NCBI RefSeq assembly: GCF_000220525.1
Contig: NZ_AFPK01000013.1
Location: forward strand, 43,568 to 107,567
Source: Ochrovirga pacifica
GTDB lineage: Bacteria > Bacteroidota > Bacteroidia > Flavobacteriales > Flavobacteriaceae
DNA length: 64,000 bases
Direction: 5' to 3'
The position numbers were made by a program, and so were the translations under genes. The notes below the pieces were generated by a model. That model had not been told where the DNA came from and did no database searches. It was given only the letters and a program-made list of their open reading frames with translations. Positions 43,525 to 52,858 of the stretch are shown here, in pieces. Each line of letters opens with the position of its first letter. Within the stretch, counting starts at the first letter, position 1.

Positions 43525-44187
43525 ATGAGTATTGCCCAAAATCTACAAAAAATAAGTCAGACACTTCCTCAAGACGTAACCCTTGTTGCTGTTTCCAAAA
43601 CCAAACCTGTTTCTGATATTCAAGAAGCATATAATGCAGGTCAGAGAGTTTTTGGAGAGAATAAAATTCAAGAAATGGTAGAAAAATATGACGTTCTACC
43701 CAAAGATATTTCTTGGCATATGATTGGGCATTTGCAAAGTAATAAAGTGAAGTACATGGCTCATTTTGTAGATTTGATTCACGGAGTAGACAAATTTTCT
43801 ACGCTGAAAGAAATTAACAAACAAGCAAAAAAACACAATCGAGTAATAAACTGCTTATTACAAGTAAAAATTGCTCAGGAGGATAGTAAATTTGGTTTGT
43901 CTCAAGAAGAAGTAAACGAGATATTAAGTTCTTCGGAATATGAAGTAATGGAAAATGTAAAAGTTGTTGGATTGATGGGAATGGCTAGTTTTACAGACGA
44001 TGAAAATCTAATTAAAAATGAATTTAAAGGGTTATATGCTTTTTTTGACAACTTAAAAAAATTGAACCAAGAGCTTAAAATTATCTCTATGGGAATGAGT
44101 GGTGATTATCCTCTAGCAATTCAAGAAGGAAGCAATATGATTCGTGTAGGGAGTGCAATTTTTGGGGCTAGAAATTATCAGAAATAA
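43525..44187 (+). CDS. YggS/PLPBP-family pyridoxal-phosphate homeostasis protein
   Basis: 220 aa from the ATG at 43525; the open frame extends upstream only through the promoter. The fold-type III barrel is marked by 'VTLVAVSKTKP' with the PLP lysine, 'FGENKIQEM', 'WHMIGHLQSNKVKYM' and 'SMGMSGDYPLAIQEGSNMIRVGSAIFG'-like ends read in shorter pieces ('SMGMSGDYPLAIQ', 'RVGSAIFGAR'). The family binds PLP and balances B6 and amino-acid pools without known catalysis. Confidence 0.93.
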   Translation: MSIAQNLQKISQTLPQDVTLVAVSKTKPVSDIQEAYNAGQRVFGENKIQEMVEKYDVLPKDISWHMIGHLQSNKVKYMAHFVDLIHGVDKFSTLKEINKQAKKHNRVINCLLQVKIAQEDSKFGLSQEEVNEILSSSEYEVMENVKVVGLMGMASFTDDENLIKNEFKGLYAFFDNLKKLNQELKIISMGMSGDYPLAIQEGSNMIRVGSAIFGARNYQK

Positions 44188-44293
44188 AAGTCAATAAATT
44201 GAAGCTAATTACGAGAAAATTCTAGTGGACTTTTTTTACACAAAGGGCAATTCAAAGAATAATCTCGTAAATCTAGCTACAAATATTGGGGGA

Positions 44294-45502
44294 TTATTGA
44301 CTGTTTTTATCCAAAGATTTAAATTTTAAGAAAAATAGATTGCCCACCAAAGAACAAATAAACATCCCAACGGCTATTGGAATTAAATTTTCTGTGTGAA
44401 AAACCGCAATCAGAGTTCCTATTAAGAACCCCAATAAAAATCTAAAAATACCTAAAGCTCCATTTGCTGTTGCACTTACTTCTGGATTGATTCCTAAAAT
44501 AATAGCGATACCGTTTCCAAAAATTAATCCTAGACTTCCTATAAAAAGGACCATCAAAACAAAAACATGCCAAAAAGCTGCTCCTAAAAACAAAACTTCA
44601 ATCCCTAACAACAAACCTGCTGTTAGCTGTAACCAAAGTCCAAATTGCATAATGGTTTTAGGAGTAAATTGTTTTAGCAAAAAGGTATTTAACATCGATA
44701 ATGTAATGTTTAGTGCTATGTTTGCTCCAAAAATTAAAGGAAAAACAGCAGGATCTACATTAAAATAATCCAAGTATATAAATGATGATGTAGTAATAAA
44801 CGCATACAATCCCGAAGCAGGAAAACTGATAGCCAGCATAAATATTACCGATTTTTTATCTGATAAAAACAACTTATATTTTCCTACTAGTTGTTTGATT
44901 GTTAACTGATGTGTTAGCAGTTCTTTTGATCTAGATTCTGGTACAAAAACAGAAAAAACAACAAATAGAAGCAGTGCACAAATGGTTAAAAAGTAAAAAA
45001 CCCCTTGCCACTGTACATGTTCGGCAATGTAGGCTCCTATAATGGGAGCAAACAAAGGTGCCAACATCATAATCATCGTGGTAATGGTAATTAATTTAGC
45101 TACTTCTTTACCTTTGTACCAATCTCTTATAAACAAATTGGAAGTTACTGTAGCAAAACCTCCTCCAAATGCCTGAAAAACACGTAATAACAACACATAC
45201 TCTATAGCTGTACATTGCGGAATAATCAATGCAGAAACTCCGTATAAAACAACCCCAATCAGAGCAATTTTTTTTCTACCAAAAGCATCGGATAAAGGTC
45301 CTCCCAAAAAATTACCTAAGGAAAAGCCTAAAAAATACATGGTAATGATAAGCTCTATAACATTAAATTCCACTCCAAAAAAAACAGCCATATCTGGCAT
45401 TGCAGATAAAAACGAATCTATTGCAAAAGGAGACAAAGCAATCAGTGCTGCCATTAATAGAGTAATGGCTACTTTGTTATTTTTGTGTAGGTAATATTTC
45501 AC
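44294..45502 (-). CDS. MFS drug exporter, Bcr/CflA type
   Basis: 402 aa with 12 membrane helices. The family pattern includes 'LSPFAIDSFLSAMPDMAVFF', the MFS loop 'GGPLSDAFGRKKIALIG' and 'RVFQAFGGGFATVTSNLFIRD'. Such transporters export drugs or small metabolites by proton antiport. The AraC-family regulator gene 81 bases upstream on the same strand may control it. Confidence 0.9.
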   Translation of the reverse strand: MKYYLHKNNKVAITLLMAALIALSPFAIDSFLSAMPDMAVFFGVEFNVIELIITMYFLGFSLGNFLGGPLSDAFGRKKIALIGVVLYGVSALIIPQCTAIEYVLLLRVFQAFGGGFATVTSNLFIRDWYKGKEVAKLITITTMIMMLAPLFAPIIGAYIAEHVQWQGVFYFLTICALLLFVVFSVFVPESRSKELLTHQLTIKQLVGKYKLFLSDKKSVIFMLAISFPASGLYAFITTSSFIYLDYFNVDPAVFPLIFGANIALNITLSMLNTFLLKQFTPKTIMQFGLWLQLTAGLLLGIEVLFLGAAFWHVFVLMVLFIGSLGLIFGNGIAIILGINPEVSATANGALGIFRFLLGFLIGTLIAVFHTENLIPIAVGMFICSLVGNLFFLKFKSLDKNSQ

Positions 45503-45583
45503 TTACTTTTTGTTTTAAGTGTGCAAACTTAAAAAGAAGAAAACAAAGATTATTGACACAAAAACATGTAAAAATGATACTTT

Positions 45584-46459
45584 TTAGGGTGTATTTCTAA
45601 ATTGTTTGGGAGTAAGACCTTCGCTATTTTTAAAAAATTTAATCAAATGAGTCGATTCTTTAAAACCTACAATTCTAGCAATTTCATCAATTGTTTTAGA
45701 AGTTTGAATTAACAGAGACTTTATTCTTAGAATCTGATAATCCATCACTACTTTTTTTGCAGATTTTCCAGTTGATTTTTTTACACATTCAGACAAATAC
45801 ATGGGGGTAATATTTAGAATTGCAGCATAAGATGCTACGGATTGGTAGCCTGTTTTTTCTTGTAGAATTAATTCTTCAAACAGCAACGTAATTTCTTCGT
45901 ATCGTTTTAAAGAAATACATCCAGATCGATCTTGAAATATTCGTTTGGTATAGTTTAATAAAATACGCAAATACGATTGTACAATTTCCATACACTGTGG
46001 CTCTTGTGCAATGTATTCTTGATACATTTTATCAATCCATTCCTTTATCAACAGTTCCTCCTTTTCTTCTAACTGATAAAAGGGGTTGGTGTTCAGTTTA
46101 AAAAAAGGAAAATCTTGCTGAATTTCAAACTGATGTTTGGATGCATACAGAAATTCGGACGTAAAATAAATTCCCACTCCAACCGAATTCTTTTTTCTAT
46201 TAATAGACAAAGATTGCATAGGAGAAATAAAGCTAATTGAATGACTTAAATTCTGTACCGAGGTATGTCCTATTTGCAAATCGTTGCTGGTTTGCTGATA
46301 CAGTAAAATTTCGAAAAAACGTTTGTAATGTGGAAAACTATCTATTACTTTGTGTTCGTTGATTTCGTTAAAGTTAAAAATAAAAAAATCAGAAGAAATG
46401 GGTTTTCTTGCTATTTCTAGTTCTTTTACTAACTCGGGAATGGTCTGAAAAACTTTCAC
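45584..46459 (-). CDS. AraC-family transcriptional regulator
   Basis: 291 aa. The N-terminal ~180 residues form a sensory domain of no specific family; the C-terminal ~100 form the paired HTH of AraC regulators ('YAAILNITPMYLSECVKKST', 'TIDEIARIVGFKESTHLIKF', 'EGLTPKQFRN'). It is transcribed toward the MFS exporter gene and is divergent from the exonuclease gene. Confidence 0.92.
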   Translation of the reverse strand: MKVFQTIPELVKELEIARKPISSDFFIFNFNEINEHKVIDSFPHYKRFFEILLYQQTSNDLQIGHTSVQNLSHSISFISPMQSLSINRKKNSVGVGIYFTSEFLYASKHQFEIQQDFPFFKLNTNPFYQLEEKEELLIKEWIDKMYQEYIAQEPQCMEIVQSYLRILLNYTKRIFQDRSGCISLKRYEEITLLFEELILQEKTGYQSVASYAAILNITPMYLSECVKKSTGKSAKKVVMDYQILRIKSLLIQTSKTIDEIARIVGFKESTHLIKFFKNSEGLTPKQFRNTP

Positions 46460-46555
46460 AAACTTTAACTTTTACATACAAAAATACTACTTCCTTAGAT
46501 TTTATGACTAGCTCTAATAAAAATCGTCGTTTTTCTCCATTTTTATTATACTATA

Positions 46556-46590
46556 TTTGCTAGTATCTAGTATTATAAAATCTAACTTTG
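46556..46590 (+). promoter_or_regulatory. Candidate promoter for the exonuclease-channel-miaA genes
   Basis: TTTG (46556-46559) and TAACTTTG (46583-46590) with a 23-base spacer match the Bacteroidota promoter consensus; the ATG is 22 bases downstream. A second TATATTTG at 46552-46559 overlaps the -33 element. Confidence 0.5.
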
Positions 46591-46612
46591 TGGTTACAAT
46601 AATCTAAACTAA

Positions 46613-47701
46613 ATGTTTGCAATTCTAGACATAGAAACTACGGGAGGAAAATACAATGAAGAAGGAATGACTGAGATTGCTATTCATAAATTTGACGGTA
46701 CCAAAGTCGTAGAGAAACTCATTACCTTGGTCAATCCAGAAATTCCTATCCAACCTTTTGTTGCCCAACTTACGGGAATCAACAACAAGATGTTGGTAAG
46801 TGCTCCTAAGTTTCATGAAGTTGCAAAAAAGATTATAGAAATAACCGAAGATTGTATTTTGGTTGCCCATAATGCCAATTTTGATTATAGAATTTTAAAA
46901 ATGGAGTTTGCCAGACTGGGTTACAAATACAAAAGAAAAACTTTATGTACGGTAGAACTCAGCCGAAAATTAATTCCAGGACAAGACTCTTACAGTCTGG
47001 GAAAACTATGTAGAAGTTTGGGCATACCTATGAGCGATAGACACCGAGCTAACGGAGATGCCATTGCTACAGTAAAACTATTTAAACTGCTTATTAGTAA
47101 AGATGTTAAAAAGGAGATTATAAAAAACAACATTAAGGTAGAGGGTAAAAACAATGCTATGTTAACCAACCGTTTGCTAAAAATCTTGGACAAAATGCCC
47201 CGAAAAACAGGAACCTTTTATGTACACAATCAGAAAGGAACTATTTTGTATGTAGGCAAAAACCGAAATATCCGAAACGGCGTTAATCAATTATTACTGC
47301 GAAAATCTAAACAAGCTAAAAAACTTTTAAAAAACATTCACGATATTTCTTTTGAAGAAACAGGAAGCCTATTACTAGCCTATATTATGGCTTACCAAAC
47401 CGTAAAAAGCAACAATCCAGAATTCAATAAAATATCCTCAAAAAACATTCCCACCACCGTTTTCAATATACAAAATGCTGTTTTGATAGATCAAGGTAGA
47501 ATTCCTTCTGAAAAATCTATTTTTTTAATAGAAAACGGAATTTTACAAGGATACGGTTATGTAGATTTAGCTCACCAAATTACCCATATTGATATTATTA
47601 AAAACCTCATCACTCCCTTAGACGATAATTTAATTAATAGAGATTTGGTAAAAAAATATTTAGAAAAAGGAAAATTCAAAAAAATCATTCGTTTTGAATA
47701 A
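46613..47701 (+). CDS. DEDDh exonuclease fused to a GIY-YIG-like domain
   Basis: 362 aa. The N-terminal DnaQ-type exonuclease has D6/E8 in 'LDIETTG', D91 in 'HNANFDYRIL', H144 and D149 in 'DRHRANGDA'. A region near 200-275 resembles the UvrC/Cho GIY-YIG fold ('GTFYVHNQKGTILYVGKN'). The tail is unassigned. This epsilon-subunit-plus-UvrC-N layout is known in other bacteria and suggests a repair nuclease. It overlaps the channel gene by eight bases. Confidence 0.9.
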   Translation: MFAILDIETTGGKYNEEGMTEIAIHKFDGTKVVEKLITLVNPEIPIQPFVAQLTGINNKMLVSAPKFHEVAKKIIEITEDCILVAHNANFDYRILKMEFARLGYKYKRKTLCTVELSRKLIPGQDSYSLGKLCRSLGIPMSDRHRANGDAIATVKLFKLLISKDVKKEIIKNNIKVEGKNNAMLTNRLLKILDKMPRKTGTFYVHNQKGTILYVGKNRNIRNGVNQLLLRKSKQAKKLLKNIHDISFEETGSLLLAYIMAYQTVKSNNPEFNKISSKNIPTTVFNIQNAVLIDQGRIPSEKSIFLIENGILQGYGYVDLAHQITHIDIIKNLITPLDDNLINRDLVKKYLEKGKFKKIIRFE

Positions 47702-48509
47702 AGAATCCAAACACTGGAAAGAACAACTGCATGAAATTATCTATGAAGCCGATACACCTGCAGGTAAACTTTTTGATGTAGTACTACTAATACTAATCTT
47801 TATTAGTGTTTTAGTTGTAATGTTAGAAAGTGTGGCCCCTTTGCAACAAGTTTACGGAAACTATTTTAACATTGCAGAATGGGTTATTACAGCTTTGTTT
47901 ACCATAGAATATGTATTAAGAGTTGTTTGTGTAAGAGCTCCTTGGAGCTATATTTTTAGCCTGTATGGTTTGATTGATTTGGCGGCTACCCTTCCCAAAT
48001 ATTTAGGTCTCTTTATCGGAAATACTGAAGCCTTGTTTATTTTAAGAGCTCTGAGATTATTGCGTGTTTTTACCATTTTAAAATTGGTAAGATATGTAGG
48101 AGCTTCTAATCATTTAATCAAAGCAATTAGAGCTAGTAGAGCTAAGATCAGTGTTTTTATGTTTGCTGTTATTATACTTTCTATTGTACTAGGTACTCTA
48201 ATCTATTTGATTGAAGGAAACGCCAATAGTGGGTTCTCTAGCATTCCTAGAAGTATATACTGGGTAGTGGTTACCATGACTACTGTTGGGTATGGAGACA
48301 TTGCACCGGCCACACCTTTGGGTCAATTTTTTGCGACTTTGGTAATGATTATTGGATACGGAATTATAGCAGTACCTACAGGAATTGTTTCTTCTGAATT
48401 GAACGATCAAAAAAAAATAAAAACAAACACACAAGTTTGCCAATACTGCAACGAACCTCATCACGATAACAGAGCAAAATTCTGTCATCAATGTGGAAAA
48501 AACTTATAA
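47694..48509 (+). CDS. Voltage-gated-type potassium/ion channel with C-terminal zinc ribbon
   Basis: 271 aa beginning at a TTG that overlaps the exonuclease stop; no in-frame ATG exists before the conserved 'LHEIIYEADTPAGKLFDVV', so a non-ATG start is needed. Six membrane helices are visible: S4 is 'ILRALRLLRVFTILKLVR' and the pore filter is 'TTVGYGD'. The cytosolic tail ends with two CxxC pairs ('CQYCNEPHHDNRAKFCHQCG'), a zinc-ribbon-like knuckle. It probably conducts K+. It is followed one base later by miaA. Confidence 0.9.
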   Translation: MNKESKHWKEQLHEIIYEADTPAGKLFDVVLLILIFISVLVVMLESVAPLQQVYGNYFNIAEWVITALFTIEYVLRVVCVRAPWSYIFSLYGLIDLAATLPKYLGLFIGNTEALFILRALRLLRVFTILKLVRYVGASNHLIKAIRASRAKISVFMFAVIILSIVLGTLIYLIEGNANSGFSSIPRSIYWVVVTMTTVGYGDIAPATPLGQFFATLVMIIGYGIIAVPTGIVSSELNDQKKIKTNTQVCQYCNEPHHDNRAKFCHQCGKNL

Positions 48510-48510
48510 C

Positions 48511-49416
48511 ATGAATTATTTAATTACCGTTGTAGGGCCAACTGCCATTGGTAAAACAGCATTGGCAATACAACTTGCACAACAATACCATACCGAAATT
48601 ATTTCCTGTGATTCTAGGCAATTTTATAAAGAAATGACTATCGGTACAGCAGTTCCAGAACCCGAGGAATTGGCTGCTGCAAAACATCATTTTATTCAAA
48701 ACAAAAGCGTACATGATACTTATAGTGTTGGACATTTTGAAAGAGATGCATTGGCTAAGTTAGACCAGCTTTTTACAAAACACAATGTTGTAATTATGGT
48801 AGGAGGTAGTGGCCTCTATGTAGATGCCGTTTTACAGGGATTGGATTATTTTCCTAAAGTTAATCCCGAAATTAGAGAAAGTCTAAACCAACAGCTATTA
48901 GAACAAGGGTTGGAACATTTGCAAAATCAATTAAAAAAACTAGATCCTGTTACTTATCATGAAATAGCCGTAGACAATCCGCATAGAGTTATAAGAGCAT
49001 TAGAAGTTTGTATAGGTAGTGGTTTAACCTATAGTTCCTTTAAAAACAAACCCAAACAACCCCGCAACTTTACCTCTATCAAAATAGGTTTAATTGCAGA
49101 TAGAGAAGTAATGTATGATAGAATTAACCAAAGGGTAGAGATTATGTTTAACAAAGGGCAGTTAAAAGAAGCCCAAAGCTTGATTAGTTTAAAACATCTA
49201 AACGCATTGCAAACCGTAGGTTACAGAGAATTATTTGATTATTTTGAAGGAAAAATTAGTCTAGAAACTGCTAAAGAAGAAATTAAAAAAAATACTCGTC
49301 GTTTTGCCAAAAGACAATTGACTTGGTTTAAAAAAGACAACACAACTCAATGGTTTGATTATCTTTCTAAAGTAACAGAAATCATTTCTTATATAGATAC
49401 TCATTTGTCTAAGTAA
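48511..49416 (+). CDS. miaA: tRNA dimethylallyltransferase
   Basis: 301 aa from the ATG at 48511; an in-frame start at 48493 overlaps the channel gene. P-loop 'GPTAIGKT' (9-16), 'ISCDSRQFYKEMTIGTAVP', 'VGGSGLYVDAVLQGLD' and 'RRFAKRQLTWFKKD' are family signatures. It adds an isopentenyl group to A37 of tRNAs that read UNN codons. It ends the exonuclease-channel-miaA transcript before a strong terminator. Confidence 0.96.
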   Translation: MNYLITVVGPTAIGKTALAIQLAQQYHTEIISCDSRQFYKEMTIGTAVPEPEELAAAKHHFIQNKSVHDTYSVGHFERDALAKLDQLFTKHNVVIMVGGSGLYVDAVLQGLDYFPKVNPEIRESLNQQLLEQGLEHLQNQLKKLDPVTYHEIAVDNPHRVIRALEVCIGSGLTYSSFKNKPKQPRNFTSIKIGLIADREVMYDRINQRVEIMFNKGQLKEAQSLISLKHLNALQTVGYRELFDYFEGKISLETAKEEIKKNTRRFAKRQLTWFKKDNTTQWFDYLSKVTEIISYIDTHLSK

Positions 49417-49436
49417 ATTTCTTTTTATACCTCTTC

Positions 49437-49464
49437 AAAATCAGCTTCTACAGCTGATTTTTTT
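49437..49464 (+). terminator. Rho-independent terminator after miaA
   Basis: Perfect 10-bp stem AAAATCAGCT / AGCTGATTTT (49437-49446 with 49452-49461), loop TCTAC, followed by a T-run. Confidence 0.85.
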
Positions 49465-49592
49465 ATTTATAAACTATTTTTTTATTTTTTTTTCAAAAAA
49501 AAATAGAGGTTAAAAAAATGTCCTAACCCCTTTAATACACTGAGATTCTTCTACTTTTCACAAAAGAAACCAAAAAACAAAAAGTACTTTGT

Positions 49593-49624
49593 TTTGCATA
49601 GTACCACAATATTACATAGATTTG
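49593..49624 (+). promoter_or_regulatory. Candidate promoter for the DUF4870-PadR-PspC-DUF2807 operon
   Basis: TTTG (49593-49596), 20-base spacer and TAGATTTG (49617-49624) give a near-ideal Bacteroidota promoter, 31 bases before the first ATG. Confidence 0.65.
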
Positions 49625-49655
49625 TGTCATCAACAAAACCAAAATTCTATCAATC

Positions 49656-50105
49656 ATGAAAAAAAATACGGAAAACACAAATGCACTTTTGTTACATCTT
49701 AGTGCATTTTGCAACTTTATTTTTCCTTTTGGTGGTGTTATTGTTCCCTTAATCTTATGGCAAACCAAAAAAGGAGAAAGCGAATTTTTAGACACGCAAG
49801 GAAAAGAAGTTGTTAACTTTAACTTAAGTTTCTTACTCTATCAAACATTTATTATTTTATGTTTAGGTATGGTTTTTATAGCAACGTTTGCCAATCACTG
49901 GTCGTTGTTAAAAAACATAGTAATCGACGATCGTTTTGATGTAGAAATGTACCTACAAGACCATCACTTTTTTATTCCTTTTGTATTTATGTTAGTCTGC
50001 GGAATGTTCGTTTTTATTAAGAGTGCTCTAATTCTTATTGGTGCTTTAAAGGTAAAAAACGGAGAAGCCTATAAGTATCCACTAACTTATACATTTATTA
50101 AATAA
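49656..50105 (+). CDS. DUF4870-family membrane protein
   Basis: 149 aa with three or four membrane helices. The N-terminal 'LLLHLSAFCNFIFPFGGVIV' and 'FLDTQGKEVVNFNLSFLLYQ' are the DUF4870 (Tic20-like) signature. Its function is unknown. It heads an operon with a PadR regulator, a PspC protein and a DUF2807 lipoprotein, a set recurrent in Bacteroidota and probably linked to envelope state. Confidence 0.85.
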   Translation: MKKNTENTNALLLHLSAFCNFIFPFGGVIVPLILWQTKKGESEFLDTQGKEVVNFNLSFLLYQTFIILCLGMVFIATFANHWSLLKNIVIDDRFDVEMYLQDHHFFIPFVFMLVCGMFVFIKSALILIGALKVKNGEAYKYPLTYTFIK

Positions 50106-50121
50106 CCTAGAAAAAACCTTT

Positions 50122-50466
50122 ATGAAGATTGAAAACACTAAAGCACAAATGCGAAAAGGGGTTTTGGAATACTGCATTCTTTCCATTCTAAAAAATGGAG
50201 ATGCATACACTTCAGAAATCTTATCGTCGTTAAAAAATGCAGAAATGATTGTGGTAGAAGGTACTATATATCCCCTACTAACCCGATTAAAAAACGCTGG
50301 ATTGCTAAGCTACAGATGGGAAGAATCTACCTCTGGCCCTCCAAGAAAATATTATGTATTAACCGAAAACGGAAGTATTTTTTTAAAAGAATTGCATCAA
50401 ACTTGGGGCAATTTAGTCAATGCAGTAAACCAAATTACAAGTACCAAAAACAAAGAAAATGAATAA
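50122..50466 (+). CDS. PadR-family transcriptional regulator
   Basis: 114 aa winged-helix protein: 'RKGVLEYCILSILKNGDAY', 'VVEGTIYPLLTRLKNAGLLS', 'GPPRKYYVLTENG'. It overlaps the PspC gene by eight bases and probably represses its own operon, as PadR proteins commonly do; the ligand is unknown. Confidence 0.93.
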   Translation: MKIENTKAQMRKGVLEYCILSILKNGDAYTSEILSSLKNAEMIVVEGTIYPLLTRLKNAGLLSYRWEESTSGPPRKYYVLTENGSIFLKELHQTWGNLVNAVNQITSTKNKENE

Positions 50467-52048
50467 GACAATCAACATAAATTTAGGGGGATTCTTTTTC
50501 CATATTGATGAACCTGCCTATCATATATTAAAAAAATACTTAGAAGCCATTGCCAACTCTCTAAGTGATGATCCCAATGGTAAAGATGAGATTTTAGCCG
50601 ATATTGAAGCTAGAATTAGCGAATTGTTATCCGAAAAAATTCAGGACAACAGACAAGTTGTAAACGAAGAGGACATACAAAGCATTATAAAAATTATGGG
50701 GCAACCCGAAGATTATGCAGATGTGGATGAAGGATACACAGAGTATCATTCTTCTTACCAAAGAAAAAGTACTGTTTCTAAAAAAATGTTTAGGGATGGA
50801 GATGATAAGTTTTTAGGTGGAGTTGCTTCAGGAATTGGACACTATTTTAATGTTGATGCTATCTGGATTCGTATCTTGTTTATTTTACTGTTACCAGCAG
50901 GCGGTTTTAGTGTGTATACTTATATTATTCTTTGGGTATTGGTTCCCGAAGCAAAAACCACAGCAGAAAAACTGCAAATGCAAGGCGAACCAGTGAATAT
51001 TGACAATATTGAAAAAAAAATTAGAACCGAGTTTGAAAATGTTAGCAACAAAATAAAAAATGCAGATTACAGTGGTGCCAAATCGGTGTTTCAAAATTTT
51101 ATAGATGTTTTAGGAAAAATTCTTTTACGCTTTTTTCAGCTTATCAGTAAGTTTATCGGAATTGTACTTATCCTTTTGTCTATCGTTCTTTTAGTTGCTT
51201 TTATCATTAGTGCTTTTTCATTTAGTACGCTAGAATTTATTGGACTTAATGAAGGTTTGATGAGCAACTTACCCTTTATCTATCAATCTGTATTACCTAG
51301 CTGGCTGCTTTACACTTGTTTGTTTGTAGCTATTGGAATTCCTCTAAGTATGGTCTTTTATTTGGGAACTAGAATTGTGTCTAAGTCGGTAAAGCAAATG
51401 AGTAAAGTAGTGTCTTTAACCCTTTTAGGAATTTGGATTGTATCTTTCTTAATACTTGTATTTACAGGAGTAGAATACCATTCTCAAAACGCATATAACG
51501 GCTCTAAAGTATATAGCAACACCTTACCTATTACTCCAAAAGACACGCTTTCCATCAAAATAATTAACAACGACAACTTGTTTTTTCAGAACAGATTGTA
51601 TCGAAATAACGATCAAACATTAGTAACAAGCAACGGGGAAGAAAAAATATACAGCAATCACTTATATTTTGACATTAAAAAAAGTGAAAACGATAGCATT
51701 TACCTAAAAATCAGAAAAAAATCTGAAGGAAGTAACCATCAAAACGCAATAGAAAATGCCGATGCGATTGACTACAACTACCAATTAAACAACAAACAAC
51801 TGGTTTTAGACAGCTATTTTTTAAGTCCCATACAAAATCGTTTTAGAAACGAATCTATTACAATAACCCTATACATAACCAACGGAACAACTCTTTATTT
51901 AAATAATTCAACACGAAATTTTATCAACCATTATCCAAACACCAAAGGAGTCAATATTTCCAAATTGATTGACCACCATTTGCTTATGACTCCTTCTGGA
52001 TTGGATTGTACAGACTGTAACATTCAAACCTCCAATACTAACATTTAA
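50459..52048 (+). CDS. PspC-domain envelope protein
   Basis: 529 aa. An N-terminal HAAS-like helical region (about 1-90, 'DEILADIEARISELLSEKI') is followed by a PspC domain (about 110-165, 'FLGGVASGIGHYFNVDAIW', 'YIILWVLVPEAKT'), further membrane helices (about 225-345) and a C-terminal beta-rich periplasmic region. PspC-type proteins sense membrane stress. It is co-translated with the PadR gene and precedes a DUF2807 adhesin-like lipoprotein. Confidence 0.9.
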   Translation: MNKTININLGGFFFHIDEPAYHILKKYLEAIANSLSDDPNGKDEILADIEARISELLSEKIQDNRQVVNEEDIQSIIKIMGQPEDYADVDEGYTEYHSSYQRKSTVSKKMFRDGDDKFLGGVASGIGHYFNVDAIWIRILFILLLPAGGFSVYTYIILWVLVPEAKTTAEKLQMQGEPVNIDNIEKKIRTEFENVSNKIKNADYSGAKSVFQNFIDVLGKILLRFFQLISKFIGIVLILLSIVLLVAFIISAFSFSTLEFIGLNEGLMSNLPFIYQSVLPSWLLYTCLFVAIGIPLSMVFYLGTRIVSKSVKQMSKVVSLTLLGIWIVSFLILVFTGVEYHSQNAYNGSKVYSNTLPITPKDTLSIKIINNDNLFFQNRLYRNNDQTLVTSNGEEKIYSNHLYFDIKKSENDSIYLKIRKKSEGSNHQNAIENADAIDYNYQLNNKQLVLDSYFLSPIQNRFRNESITITLYITNGTTLYLNNSTRNFINHYPNTKGVNISKLIDHHLLMTPSGLDCTDCNIQTSNTNI

Positions 52049-52057
52049 AAAATTCTA

Positions 52058-52786
52058 ATGATGAAAAATTTTAACATCCCATCTATCTTTGTTTTAATTC
52101 TACCTTTTTTGTTGATGAGCTGTGCAGCAGATTTTAACAGCAAAATAAGAGGTGACGGAAATACCATAACCAGAACAAGAACAACCTACAGACCTTTTGA
52201 CAAAATTTCTGTAGCCGAAGGAATTCAACTACACATTAAACAAGACGATGAACAAAAAATTAAGGTTCAAACTGATGAAAATTTACAGGAATATATCAAA
52301 ACTGAGATTGAAAACCGTCAATTAAAAATCTATGTAGATGAAACCATCAAACCAACAGACAGCAAAACAGTTTGGGTTTCACTTCCTGAAATTATAAGCA
52401 TACATGCTTCTAGCGGAAGTTATGTTCAGTCTGAGAGCACCTTATTTAGCGATGATTTAAAAGTAAAAGCCTCTAGTGGAGCTACGGTAAAACTTTCTGT
52501 AAATACCCAGAATTTAACAGCAGCAAGTAGTAGCGGAAGTGCTATAGAACTAATTGGAAAAACCAACCTGTACCAATGTAACTCTAGTAGCGGAAGCACT
52601 ATCAATTCTTTTGATTTGACCAGTAAAACAACAACTGCTAAGGTTAGTTCTGGTGCATCTATACGTGTATTTGCAACCGAACAGTTACACCCTATAGCTA
52701 GTAGTGGCGGACATATAAAGTACAAAGGAACTCCCACCATAGAAAATTTTAAGACTTCTTCTGGAGGTCGTATTTCTCAACCTTAA
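52058..52786 (+). CDS. DUF2807 (head GIN domain) lipoprotein
   Basis: 242 aa. Lipoprotein signal ends at 'LLMSC'. The body is a right-handed beta-helix-like DUF2807 domain with repeated 'SSGS/SSGA' turns ('SASSGSYVQ'-like, 'KASSGATVKL', 'SSSGSAIELIG', 'KVSSGASIRV'). The family is common in Bacteroidota and of unproven function. It is the last gene of the PspC operon. Confidence 0.88.
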   Translation: MMKNFNIPSIFVLILPFLLMSCAADFNSKIRGDGNTITRTRTTYRPFDKISVAEGIQLHIKQDDEQKIKVQTDENLQEYIKTEIENRQLKIYVDETIKPTDSKTVWVSLPEIISIHASSGSYVQSESTLFSDDLKVKASSGATVKLSVNTQNLTAASSSGSAIELIGKTNLYQCNSSSGSTINSFDLTSKTTTAKVSSGASIRVFATEQLHPIASSGGHIKYKGTPTIENFKTSSGGRISQP

Positions 52787-52803
52787 TCTATCTATTCTAA
52801 CCC

Positions 52804-52834
52804 AAAAAAGCTGTCCATGTTGGACAGCTTTTTT
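52804..52834. terminator. Bidirectional terminator between the DUF2807 gene and glmS
   Basis: Perfect 14-bp stem AAAAAAGCTGTCCA / TGGACAGCTTTTTT with loop TGT, between two convergent genes; T-runs serve both directions. Confidence 0.9.
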
Positions 52835-52858
52835 ATTTTTAATTGTAAGGTAACTTAT

